A stretch of DNA of 64,000 nucleotides from Anolis sagrei (lineage: Eukaryota; Chordata; Lepidosauria; Squamata; Anolidae). Both the position numbers and the translations under genes were made by a program. Each line of letters opens with the position of its first letter. Positions within the stretch are counted from its first letter, which is position 1. The notes beneath the pieces were generated by a model. That model saw nothing but the letters and a program-made list of their open reading frames with translations, made no database searches and was not told the DNA's origin. Location: positions 78,369,209-78,433,208 of the forward strand of contig NC_090022.1 in the NCBI RefSeq assembly GCF_037176765.1, given 5' to 3'. Positions 53,261 through 64,000 of the stretch are shown in pieces.

Positions 53261-54450
53261 ATTTTTTTATCATTTTTGAAAACCATTTTTATTAGGTCCA
53301 TTATAGACCATTATGTGAGTAGACAATGCACAATTGTTCCATGCATGCATTTTATCTAATTTTCATTTTTATATTATCTACTCATTTACCTAAAGCAGGG
53401 GTCCTCAAACTAAGGCCCGGGGACTGGATGCGGCCCTCCAAGGTCATTTACTCAGCCTTCACTCAGGGTCAACCTAAGTCTGAAATGACTTGAAAGCACA
53501 CAACAACAACAACAATCCTATCTCATCAGCCAAAAGCAGGCCCACACTTCCCATTGCAATACTAATAAGTTTATATTTGTTTAAAATGTTCTTCATTGTA
53601 ATTATTGTATTTTATGTGTTTTTGCACTACAAATAAGATATGTGCAGTGTGCATAGGATTTCATTCATGTTTTTTTTTCAAATTATAATCCGGCCCTCCA
53701 ACAGTTTGAGGCACTGTGATCTGGCCCTCTGTTTAAAAAGTTTGAGGACCCCTGACTGAAAGTATCTTAATTTTGTTCACCGTTTTTCTTCCTACCACCT
53801 CTCCCACCCACTCCATACTCAAACAACAGTTTCCATTACATCTTTAAACCCATCCATGAATGCCAATTTTTGTAATCTTTGTACTATATTTACATTGGCT
53901 TCACCACTTTTTATCCATTCCACGTAAATCAACAATTTCTATATAATTTTTTCCCATTTTATCCTCTTGCTTAACTTTTCAAATTAGACTTGCTATAATA
54001 TCTGATTGGACCTGATTAAACGAGTAATTATTCAAATTTTCCATATTCCATTTTTTCCATTTTTCCAACCCCATGCTATTATTGCCTTTCCTGATAAGAT
54101 CATCACTTTAAATAAGTCTTGATTTTTTTTACATCGATCTTATACTTCTCTGATATTCCCATTAGCATAAAATCCATATTTACTTGGAGTGGTATTTGAA
54201 ATAATGTCTCCATTTTTTTTGTTATTTTTTACCAAAAGACCTTGCCTTCAGACATTTCTACCACATATAGGTGTAACACACTTTATTTAGCCCACAATGC
54301 CAGCATGTTGAACTTATTCCCATGCTCATATCTGGCAATTGTGCTGCGAGTTCTATACCATTTCCAAATAAATTCCTTTTTTTATTTCTTGATACTTCTC
54401 TATTTTGATTTATCTAGCTCCCTTCTTTAAATCTTCTATTGCAACAAACA
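53260..54450 (-). mobile_element. Probable L1 3' region, old
   Basis: The T-rich plus strand with 'ccatttttattaggtccat' at its left end suggests a minus-strand LINE with an A-rich tail. It is interrupted by the hAT element at 53396. The L1 ORF2 start piece on the same strand at 55.8 kb supports L1, but the link is uncertain. Confidence 0.35.
53396..53754. mobile_element. hAT-type element
   Basis: The ends CAGGGGTCCTCAAACT and AGTTTGAGGACCCCTG are perfect 16-bp inverted repeats. The flanks ACCTAAAG and ACTGAAAG agree at 6 of 8. A short 'gcacacaacaacaacaac' SINE tail is included near 53495-53515. Confidence 0.82.
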
Positions 54451-54689
54451 AGAGGGAGGATGGAAGGGGAAACGGCAAGGCCTGGTCCAAGGCAAGACCA
54501 TGAGGGATAAGAGATACACACACCCACACACACACAAGGCTAGATAGTGGGAAGCCTCCATTGTATATTATAATTTTCTCTGCTGCCACCAAATATTTAT
54601 TTAGATTTATTTTGCTGCCACCAATTTATTAATTCATAGGTCACTTCCTTGACTAGAATGTTTAAAAAGCCACACAAAGTCTTCAGTTG

Positions 54690-55210
54690 AAATAAAATAG
54701 AAATAAGTTGTTTATTTTGTTCTGGAACAGTAAATAAGCATAGAGGTTTTAATAGATTAACAGGCTTTACTTTTTGACAGAGAAAGTCTTATAACTTGAG
54801 TTTCTTAAACAAAGCCCCCCACACAGGAATTCAAACAAGATCTTTTAAACCTTTTGAATCTTCCTGCCATCCACAGCACTCTAAGCACTATAGAGGCCTA
54901 ACTATTTTCCTCAAAGAGGTGTCTTTTAACCACAGTTCCCAAACTCTTCCTTCCTTCCCCTTCAAAACTCCTAACCAACCCTTACAATTCCAAACTACCA
55001 ACTGAACATAAAATGGCTGCCTTTGCTTCTTCTCCTTCCCTCTGGCTCCACCCGTCTCCAGTTGCTAAGCGTTTCACTCCAATTTCATCAGCAAATCAGA
55101 CTACACTTCTGGGTAAGAGGCTGCCAGATCACTCTGCTCTTTTTTTCTCCTTAGCTTTTGCAGGTCAGGCCTGTTTACTGCCTTTTACACCAACCCCTTA
55201 AGGTAGGCCA
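54690..55210 (-). mobile_element. Possible LTR-like fossil
   Basis: This is non-coding with a reversed AATAAA near 54710 and a layout like that at 29380-29930. No virus genes are nearby. The call is tentative. Confidence 0.22.
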
Positions 55211-55599
55211 ATCCGTTATACCTGTCTTGTGAGTTGCAGCAAGCATGGTTATAGCAAGATCATGGAAGGGAGAAAGAGAACTACTCAAGAGTGATTGGAG
55301 AAAAAAAATAGATTACATACATGTGGCCAAGCTGTCTAATGGACTTTGAGGTGAAAATAATGAAGAGTTTGTAAACAATGGTGGCTGACCTTCACATACT
55401 GTATATTGGATAGAAAGCAAAAGTTGACTTTAAGGATGCTGCAAGAGGAAGTATTTAAGGAACTTATATGGGTAGGTATTATAGGGTATATTGATGGAAG
55501 TCCAAGGTGCTAGGTTCACGTGTGAGGGGGTGAAGGGACTGTATTGTCTATTGTGTTTGTTACTGTAGCTGTATGTTGCGTACTCTGTTTGTAAATGTA

Positions 55600-55765
55600 T
55601 ATCATTGGGTTATTGTAGGTTTTCAGGCTATATGGCCATGTTCCAGAAGCAATTTCTCTTGATGTTTCGCCTGCATCTATGGCAGGCATCTCCAGAGGTT
55701 GTGAGGTCTGTTGGAACTAGGAAATTTGGGTTTATATATCTGTGGAATGTCCAGGGTGGGAGAAA
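55600..55765. mobile_element. Fold-back repeat, left half
   Basis: The sequence runs from 'cattgggttattgtaggttt' to 'gggtttatatatctgtggaa'. It carries the 'gatgtttcgcctgcatctat' arm and stops at the middle. Confidence 0.7.
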
Positions 55766-55783
55766 TAATTGTTTTTCAATGTT

Positions 55784-56050
55784 TTACCAATGAAATTTTA
55801 ATTTTTTTAAAATATTCAAATTACTGTTTATTAGAATTTCCACACCTCTTTCCTTTTTCAGTTCTCTAGCCTCTGTTACTGTCTGCCAAACCGTGGAGTT
55901 CAATAGTGTTTGCTTATCTAATTTGTCTTGGTGCATTTCTTGAAGACCTAGTATATTGGCCCCTTCTGATTTGGCTAATTTCAGTAATCTGTTTCTTTTA
56001 AAGTTTGAAGCCAACCCATTCATGTTCAAAGATAATCTTACCTATATCCT
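55784..56050 (-). mobile_element. L1 LINE ORF2 endonuclease start, fragment
   Basis: The frame reads MNMNGLASNFKRNRLLKLAK, SEGANILGLQEMHQDK and KKERGVEILINSNLNILKKL. This is the L1 APE-endonuclease N-terminus (N.NGL...KR..L......I..LQETH..RG), with Met in place of Thr next to the catalytic Glu in LQE. Confidence 0.8.
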
Positions 56051-56114
56051 TTTAAAACAAATTCAGGTGGCTGATAGATCCAGACAGATTTCTGATGGCT
56101 CCTGATTATATTCC

Positions 56115-56430
56115 TGTCACTGTAGCAAATGATTTCCTTGAAGGTCTGGCTGATCTCTGGAACAGTTGTGCTGGTGGACACAATTGCTTTTTGGCATTTT
56201 CTCTGGACAGGGTGCATGTGTCTGCTGGACCCCTCTGTGTTTTATGATATCATCAACAATGAATATCCTTCTGGGCTTCCTTGCTGGGAAGGACTTGGGC
56301 ACATTGTTTTACAGTGGATTTCTTCCTTCCTGCAGGGGTGAAACCAGAAGATGGTGCTGATAGATTCCTGTTCAACCCTCCGGCCATTGGCCTGTGGACT
56401 TCCTTGGGGTTCTTTTTTGTTTCCCATGCA
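56115..56430 (+). mobile_element. L2-clade LINE reverse transcriptase fragment
   Basis: Broken frames read LVDTIAF and AFLDPSVF-like text, then GKDLGTLFYSGFLPSCRG and STLRPLACGLPWG. They fit the L2 block 'GLSGTALSWFRSYLSGR...GVPQGSVL'. Confidence 0.5.
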
Positions 56431-57630
56431 TGCTATCAAATGTATATGTGTTTGGAAAAATTACAAGAACAGTTTATTTGAGTGTGAATGGTTAGAATTT
56501 TCCAGTTAGTAACATTCATTCTTAGAACTTGTGTTAGGCTTGTACCACATGGAATTGACTCCCAACTCCAAACCAACCTCAAATATCCCAAAGCATTCCA
56601 TAAGGCTTCCAAGCTCTGGAAATGACCATACATTTTACCCTTTTCTACAGATTGAGGTCTCTGAAGAGATAAGAACTTGTCCAAGGTCATGCAGCAGTAG
56701 CAAAGGCTGACAGCCAGCCTTAGAGCCAGACAATCTGTTGGGTTCCTTGTTGGCTTCTTGCCTTGTGTTTATCGCTGACACACCTCTGATGATATGGTTG
56801 GAGAGGGCTTGACATTCATTTGCTAGCATATGGCCAGCACTGTAGGGCCTGGAGCATGAGAGAAATCTTGTTCTCAGCCGTGTCATTCTGACATAAATGC
56901 ACTGCAGCTGCCAAGAGTGCTTATTCCATACTGAAAACTCAAACACTGAAAACTTTTCATTTGCCCTCTCCTATCTGAAAGGCTTTGGAACAGGTCAAAT
57001 TACCTGGTAGCATCTTTATCTTTCTAATTAGTTCCATTTCATGGAATCATAGAGCTGCAAAACTCCCCAGGGGCTGTCCAGTCAAACACCGTTCTTCCAT
57101 GCAGGAATAAACAATCAAAGCACTCCCGACAGGTGGCCATCTGTTTAAAAACCTCCAAAGAAGGAGATTCCACAACACCGAGGCAGCATACCCCCATTGA
57201 AAAGCGTTTACTGTTAGGGAGCTCTTCCTAATGTTTAGATGAAATCTCTTTTTTGTGTTTTGAATCCACTGCTGCATGTACTAGTCTTCCAAGCAGCAGA
57301 AAACAAGTAGGCTCCATTTTCCATATGAGAGCCTTTCAAATACTTAAACCTGGAGATTGTTTAGGCCAAACATTCCCAGCTCTTAACTCACTCTTCATAG
57401 GGCATGGTTTCCAGACCTTTTACCAATTCAATTGCTTTCCTCTGGACATGTTCTAGCTTGACAATAATGAGTATTTCTGCATGGTATGGAGTTGGACTGG
57501 ATGGCTCTTATAGTCTCTTCCAACTTAATGATCTTTCTTGAATTCTGACACTCAGAACTGGACATAATATTCCCAGCGATGTCAGACCAAAGCAGAATAA
57601 AATGGTACTTTTACTACCCTCAGTCTAGAC

Positions 57631-58501
57631 CAGGGGCTCCCAAAGTGTACTCCACAGAGCCCTTGAGGCTCCATGAGTGATTGTAAGGGGCTCTGTATAC
57701 TCTTTCCTCCTCCTCCTAGGGCTGGCATAAGGGTGCATGGCAGTGTGCTGTTTGCCTCCTCTTCTCTCCCTCCTCTTTCCCCATTTCCATGATGCAGGCT
57801 GCCGGACATGCAGCACATCCAATGGGTGGCTTCCCTTTGGAGTGGATTGGTTGGCAGAAGCAAGTGGCTGCACAAAAACAGAAAAACCAAGTGCTCCAAG
57901 CTCAGAAACTGCCAGCAGTGATCACAGGAGTGGAGCTGGGATGAGGAGCTGGCGAGCCAAGCGAATCAGTCAAACAGTGAATGTGTTTGAAAGGCAGAAG
58001 AGAGAAAAAGAGGGGAGGGTTGGAAGAAAACTGATCTGGAACTTTGTTAGCCAGGGGAACATTAAAAATGAAGGTGCTCTGGGCATTAAGTCATGGTGAG
58101 GAGGGAGATTTCAGGGAATCTCCACTAAACATTGACAAACTCTGCCACAAGAAGCAGGCAGATTGTTCACATTAACTTCAGGTGTACATGTAATACTGTA
58201 TTTTAACATTTTTCAAATATCTTAACTAGTTGTTATATCATTTTGCAGATTTAAAGAATGAATAATATTGTCTCCAGTTCTTTTTTTTTTACTATTGTTT
58301 CCTTTATTAATATATATATATATACACACCTTATATATACCTTATTATTCATATGTATTGTGTGTAATATACCTCACAGAACATAGATAGAATAAACACT
58401 AAACATTTATTGGGGCTCCATGAGAAACTTTTGCTTCAAAAAGAACTCAAACTGAAGTCACTCACATTCACACTCAAACTGAAAAAGTTTGGGAACCCCT
58501 G
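57631..58501. mobile_element. hAT-type element, 871 bp
   Basis: The ends CAGGGGCTCCCAAAGT and AGTTTGGGAACCCCTG are inverted. The flanks GTCTAGAC and GTTTAGAC agree at 7 of 8. There is no intact transposase; a 120-codon frame inside has no recognisable domain. Confidence 0.8.
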
Positions 58502-58509
58502 GTTTAGAC

Positions 58510-58686
58510 CACACAAGGCAAACTCAAGGCCCATAACTGAATTGGGCCTGCCACATCATTTTATGTGGCCCGCAAGGCTTTCAATTCCAGGGCAATATAG
58601 TTGCATTTATAAGGTCTTACAGTTACAAACAGCCCTTTGAAGGCAAGTTTAAGGCTGATGTGGCCCTCGGGTTTGATACACATTGA
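58510..58686. mobile_element. hAT-type fragment
   Basis: The words 'caaggcaaactcaaggccc' and 'tgtggccctcgggtttgata' face each other as a diverged pair of ends. Confidence 0.5.
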
Positions 58687-59007
58687 CTTTTTTTAGCTGC
58701 CAAATAACATTGTTGACTCATGTTCACCTTGTGATCTATTAAGATTCCTAGATCCTTTCACATGCATTGGTGTCAAGTCAGGTGTTAACTATCCTTTAAA
58801 TGTGCATTTCATTTTTCCTCGAGTGTAGAATGTTATTATTTTCCCTCATTTATATTCATTTTGTTAGTTTTGGTCCAGTTCTCCAGTTTGTTAAAGTCCT
58901 TTTGGAGTCTGATCCTGATTTGTCGCCCTCCTAATTTGGTGCCATGTGCAATTTTGACAAGTATGTTTTCTATTTCACTGTCCAAGTCATTTCTAAAAAT
59001 ATTGAAA

Positions 59008-59306
59008 CAGGCATGTAGCTGGGGGGGGGGGGGGGGGGAACTCCCCCCCGAAATTTTCATGGTGGTTCGCGAAAAGGCCTTAATGGTGCATTATTTAAAC
59101 TGTTATGTTTATTCATATCATGATCTGATCACCATACTCAATCTATCCCATATGCATGGGGGTATTGGGGTAATGATACAAAAGGTTTGCTAGGCTAGAC
59201 CCTCTTTCACTCAGACTCAGCCCCCCCCCCCGAAACTCAGCCCCCCCGAAACCCCCCCTGAAAAAAATCAGCCCCCCCTCCAAACGAAATCCTGGCTACG
59301 GGCCTA
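59008..59306. mobile_element. hAT-type element with exact TSD
   Basis: It begins CAGGCATGTAGC and ends GCTACGGGCCTA, with TATTGAAA duplicated exactly at 59000-59007 and 59307-59314. It has G/C homopolymer blocks near both ends, as in 34420-34685, of which it is an inverted-orientation relative. Confidence 0.85.
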
Positions 59307-59409
59307 TATTGAAAAGTACTGAGCCCAGGACAGAACCCTAGCCCACAATGCTAAGGTTAGGTGGATTTGTTATGGTACCACTCATGAGAGGAATTCTTCT
59401 TGGAAAAAG

Positions 59410-59526
<117 letters not shown>

Positions 59527-59924
59527 GTATCTTCTATGGACCACATAAAACTTACCTTAATGGAATCAGTTCAGCAAAAATCAATACAGCGATTACTGTA
59601 TGCTTCAATCACCTGCATAGTCAAATGCTTTTGCCCACCTAGTAACAAGTAATACTAGTTGGTGAAAACTAAGAATCACTTACCTGTATTAAGCAGGGAT
59701 GTCCAAATGTCTGTCTTGTGATAATACATTCCAACTGTCTACTGGAATGATTTTCTTGTGATTATTAATGTACTCCTATGATCTTTGCTAGATTGCCAAG
59801 ATAATATTGAGTTGTTGAAAATTACACTGCAATGTAAACATTGTGGATCCCATGAATGTTGGGTGCCACACATTTGGTTTGCTACACAAGAAGACAAATG
59901 TCCTATTTTGAGGTAATAGTGATA

Positions 59925-60000
59925 ATGATGATAATAATAATACTTTATATATAACCCGCCCTCTCTCCCCCGAGGGGACTCAGGACGGTTAGGGGAATAA
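59925..60000 (-). mobile_element. L2-type LINE 3' end
   Basis: (AAT)n and then 'tatataacccgccctctctc' and 'ggggactcaggacggttag' are the minus-strand L2-like tail. Confidence 0.65.
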
Positions 60001-60399
60001 GGTAGCTCTGACTGGCATACACTCCTTGTCCTTTTGTGAACTTATGTCTTATGACAAGAAGACAGCCAGGAGAATGTTTGGTTCTTTGTACTTAAAGGTA
60101 GAGCACATTTACCATCCTCAATTTTATGTATCTCTGTAACTCACTCTGGATTATCCTTTTCTGGCCTTCACAAAAGTGTGAATTGCCTACCCTGAAAACC
60201 TCTAGGAACAGCAGCTAATCTTCTAACAGACCACCCTGCTCTAGCTCTAAAATATAGAAACAAAACAAAAACAAGCAAAAATGCAAGAGGTTTTTTTTTT
60301 TTTAAAAAAAATCAGGACTTCTGGACTCCCATCTCCTTTTGCATTTCTGGCTATCTAGGCAGCCCCCCACCCCCATAGGTCCCAAATTGACTAGTGGAC

Positions 60400-63300
60400 C
60401 CACTACAGCTGCAGGCATTTGTTGCTGCTAAAGACACACATTTCTGTCCAATCTCTCCCTCTTGAAATTTGCACTTCTGTCCAATCCCACTTTTGAAATA
60501 GTACAGAGAAAGAATGCCCGCTCATCCTGTTTAGTCAAAAGTGTGCCTTCTCTTGATTTTGACAAAACAACAACTAAGGAGGCTGCCAAAGGAACAGCCC
60601 CTTGGTCTCCACTCTGGACCTTGGAGGAAGCTCCACAATTTTCTCCAAGAAATCTTGTGATCACCCTCAATATCAGTTCCAACTTCCCTTTCATCTCTCC
60701 ATTCTTAATTCTATTATCCAAAATAATAGTGCCTACATCTCTACAAAAAACAATTATTTTACTCCTCCCAAATTTGCCAACAGAAACACTTGACACATGC
60801 AATGTACAAAGTTCTTTATTTCATTATTTCTTCAAAGACTAGTTAGAGCAGGATGGTCACCATAGGGTGGATAGATGGAGCCCCTCAAATCTTCCTTGCC
60901 CCCTTTACCTGTATCCTCCACCTCACACAGGCAGGTAAAAGGGGAACTGCCATTGTACATTTAACCTGCTTGGTCCCAGGTCAAATCAAAGACCAAGGAG
61001 TGCTGGGCCACCACTGAAGAGTGGTGCGTTCTGGAGCCATGGTTCCAAGTCCACCACTTGGTGATTCAGCCCCCTTGGTAGGAGGCGGAAGAGCCTAGAA
61101 GACACTTTGTCAGCACTGCCACTTTCCCTGGGGGATCCCCTTTAGCACACTCTGCCCCATCGCAGTGATAGACGCTCTTCTCAAGTGCAGTGGGATGAGG
61201 ACTTGCTTGGTAGACACGACGACTATAGAAAGCAAATGGCATGAGCAAGGCAGGATGGTTCACACAGTCAAGTAGCTTACTGAATGGGGCAGTTGGTTCC
61301 CTTGCTCCTCTACAAATTAGTGATAGACAAGCTGACAAAGAGAAATCCATGCATGTGGGAACTGTGCAGGGTCTCCTGGCAAGGTTACTGACCAGCTTGA
61401 GAAGGGGATGGGAATACCTTCAGAGGGTGGAATAAGTTCCTCTGTGCCAGTGCTTGAGCCCCTGCTGGATGTCCTGCTGGGGAAGCAAAGTGAAAACAAA
61501 TGGAGTGCAGACACAGTGGACACATTGGCAAATAGAGAAACTCAAGCAATTCCACCATTTTATGCCAATGCATGCATTCTCACCCCTTAGCGGGTGTACT
61601 GGCACGTCACATTAACACCACCAACTTTGTCTGCGTCTTCACATGTCCACATACTCAGATAGTTAATGCACCTGCTCATAAGGAAACAGTGAATATCCCT
61701 CCACTGTCTCAGACACACACACATGACACATGCATACAGAACCACACACTTCACATTTACGCTTGAACTAATGCTAATGGGCACTGCTGTGGATCTGTGT
61801 ATTTTCATACACCATCACAGGTATGTCTAGAGAAGACACAAGCACATTCTCAAGACGAGTCTAGGTCTTCAAATGTGTAGGACCTCAGAGCAATTAAAGA
61901 GATCTAGCAAGATGTATGATTTATAGTATATCCTTTATATAGTTGATGGTGGAAGAAGACTGGATTTTTCCAATGTATATAATTTACTTGGGGTAGTGGG
62001 AGTGTAACCTGTGAACCAAAGGCTTCCACCCCCATTTAATTTATTTTAAAATGTTCTCAGGCCTTTCAGGGTTACAGGGGAAAATTTTGCCATATTCACC
62101 CTACCAGGCTGTTTTAGGCCCTTGAAATGCTTGCTTTTTAAAAATCATTTGGTAAACTGGAAATAACTACATCATGGATCTCTCTCTCACACACTCTTCT
62201 CTCACAGACACATTCAAACACACTGAAGTTTACGTGTGCTTCAGACTGGAAGCGGCTTCCTTTTTGCTAGTTAACAGTGGTTTTGAAGCACTACGCGTAC
62301 GTAAGGGGATTCTTCCCCAGCTCTCTGTATGATTTGGGAGATGCTTTTGCACAGCACCTCTCAAAACCACAAGGGTACACCAGACGCCTGGGTCCTCAAA
62401 TGGCTCCTCTTCACCACCACAATTTCTCCAAGAGGGTGATGCTGCTGTGGTGATGAGCCATGATGCAGACATGCCTCTTGGGGCTCAGGGCTTTTCATCA
62501 GCATGTAATTGGGGATCAAAGCTCAGCAGACTGCGGCTCCCACTTTGCAAAGGTAATAGGAGGATGGCCCCACTGGGTCTGTCAAGGGGCCAAGCTATGT
62601 TTTATCCATTTCTAGACCATGCCAGCTGAAGTTTCTCCAAGTTGAGGTCCTTTTCAGTTTTAGCTTATATATAGAATGGGCCAGAAAGTGGAAGTTTTGT
62701 GGCTACTCGGCTTAATGACACTCCCACCATCCCATTTTGGGAGTCCCCAAACTGTAGGGATGTAGTGGCAAAATATTAAACTGAGAGCATCAGCAGTACC
62801 ACTCTATGGTGGGATGCTGGCTTCAGTATCAGCCCTTTGTCCCATGTAAGAAGTGGACTTATTGCAATTGTCAACATTCATCCAGGAGGGTTGAGACAAT
62901 GGACGTTTGCCAACCCAAGCAAAGGCAACCTGCCTTGGCACCAAGTTTCCCTGCCAGCATGACATTTTCTGCTGGTCAGCAGTCACAGCTATACACTTTT
63001 TGCCCTATGTGAGATGATCATGCACACAATGAGCAGCCATAGCAAATGCTGTGTAGACAAAAATTGACTAATGACATTGGCCCATTGCCGCCTCCAGCCT
63101 GCTCTCCTCTATGCCCTCCCCCCGGTCTCCCTCCCTCACACCCTGGGCTCCACAGGGCCATACGGTGACCATCTAGTGAGTGACTAGCAGAGACAATAAG
63201 ACAGATGACAGGCGCTGGGGTGATTTACCCTGTTACAGAGACACTGACACAAAAACACAGAAGGGCCACATGGTAGGTGGCCAGAGACATGGACAAGCAG

Positions 63301-64000
63301 GCATCAATGGTTGGGGGAGGTCCCCCACCCCTTCGGACACTCATATGTATGAGATTAGAGCTCACAGCCTGCCATGGTTTTTTTTTTGTGTTGATAGTAT
63401 TGCAGTCTAACTGATATGGCTTTAACTATTAGGGAGGGAAGGAAGAAAGGAAGGAAGGCTGGAAGGCTGCGTGGACACTGGATGTGTGTGTGTGTGTGTG
63501 TGGGGGGGGGGGGGTGTCTCCCAAATTCAGATTCAATCCCAACATGAAAGCAAAATCTCTTGGGCACCTGGGCACCAGGGATTGGGTGGAGAAGGGAGAG
63601 GCAGGGAGAAGTGATTGGGGCCTTCCTTCCTTAAATAGATACACATATGAATAGGAACCATAGAACTTCTCCATGGAAGACTGGGCCCTTGTCTTGGATT
63701 TCAGTGGTGGCCAAGATCTGCTGTATTGGGCAGAGAAACAGGCCAACCAGCAAAAGGCCTTCTCCATGTCACTCTGTTTTGTGGAGCTGAAGAAAGAACC
63801 AGAGAGTAGCAGGCAGGGCATGAATGCAACCACAGCACAGCAAATGGGGTAGGAGAGGTGGTGCTGGCTGTGTGCACAGGGAGTCTAAAAGTCAGCATGG
63901 GATAGGATTGGGCTTCATAAGGTGGGAGAGTGGAAGGTGTTCACATAGGTTAGCACATGACCATCTTTGCTTGCATGTTTTTTGTGTGTTACAGAAATGA
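60400..64000 (-). other. Repeat-poor stretch, possible 3'UTR of CPLX2
   Basis: Interspersed repeats nearly vanish after 60.4 kb; only (GGAA)n and (TG)n tracts near 63430-63515 are seen. A minus-strand AATAAA lies at about 60816-60821, followed by a U/GU-rich stretch, as at a real transcript end. In human, CPLX2 is the next gene beyond THOC3, in the orientation that would put its 3'UTR here, and that 3'UTR is long. No coding exon of CPLX2 is visible, so the name is a synteny inference. Confidence 0.35.
60816..60821 (-). terminator. Minus-strand poly(A) signal
   Basis: AATAAA on the minus strand in the context 'aatgaaataaagaactttgt' has the look of a used mRNA 3' end. Confidence 0.4.

Larger units (their letters stand above)
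57045..59400 (-). mobile_element. CR1 LINE 3' part in pieces
   Basis: CR1 sequence appears at 57045-57630, again from about 58686 to 59007, and at 59315-59400, in register. It begins with the reversed CR1 end 'ggaatcatagagctgcaaaa'. It includes 'aaggagattccacaacaccg' and 'agcagcagaaaacaagta'-type blocks. The later part encodes QKDFNKLENWTKTNKMNIN on the minus strand. The gaps are three hAT-type insertions. Confidence 0.82.

Noticed and set aside
60428-60842. Paired sense and antisense frames of about 125 codons
   Set aside because: Neither has a recognisable domain, and the region reads better as non-coding 3'UTR.
60400-64000. CPLX2 coding exons
   Set aside because: I looked on the minus strand for the complexin C-terminus (LPGPLQDMF) and did not see it; only a possible 3'UTR is claimed.

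Overview
This window is vertebrate nuclear DNA, almost certainly from a squamate reptile (a lizard; an iguanian would fit). The genes are intron-rich and AT-rich between CpG-rich promoters. The repeats are a squamate set: CR1, L2-like, RTE/BovB, L1 and R4/Dong-clade LINEs, Sauria-type SINEs with a BovB tail, tRNA-derived SINEs ending in (ACA)n, many short hAT-type elements, and (TAA)n microsatellites.

Three host genes can be read exon by exon. (1) KIAA1191 (p33MONOX), plus strand, coding exons between 3540 and 11014, 311 codons, with a CpG-rich promoter and probable non-coding first exon near 290-493. (2) SIMC1, minus strand, ten coding exons between 33080 and 12892, 712 codons, tail-to-tail with KIAA1191. 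It carries two SUMO-interacting motifs at the start of its second exon and the conserved Nse5-like C-terminal region. (3) THOC3, plus strand, six coding exons between 35221 and 43011, 325 codons, the WD40 subunit of the THO/TREX mRNA-export complex, head-to-head with SIMC1 about 2.1 kb away. This order and orientation match the human 5q35.2 block (KIAA1191 - SIMC1 - THOC3, reversed). On that basis the right edge (about 60.4-64 kb, repeat-poor, with a minus-strand AATAAA near 60.82 kb) may be the long 3'UTR of the next gene, CPLX2. This is inference: no CPLX2 coding exon is in the window.

Layout: 1-700 promoter CpG region; 0.5-12.5 kb KIAA1191; about 12.7-33.1 kb SIMC1, with introns full of CR1, R4, RTE, SINE and LTR-like fossils; 33.1-35.2 kb a two-promoter interval packed with repeats; 35.2-43.65 kb THOC3; 43.7-60.4 kb an intergenic repeat graveyard (RTE/BovB, L1, L2, CR1, R4, nested hAT elements); 60.4-64 kb mostly single-copy sequence.

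The most interesting observations are: an overlapping pair of perfect inverted repeats inside SIMC1 coding sequence; a fold-back repeat family with one copy expanded into six 76-bp tandem units; R4/Dong-type LINE copies bounded by TAA-type microsatellites; a CR1 copy cut by two hAT elements with recognisable 8-bp target duplications; two similar same-orientation LINE ends that flank THOC3 exon 1; and CTCF-like motifs at two promoters. No wholly new gene system could be supported. Coordinates of splice sites come from reading GT/AG borders, phase and homology by eye; no alignment was run.
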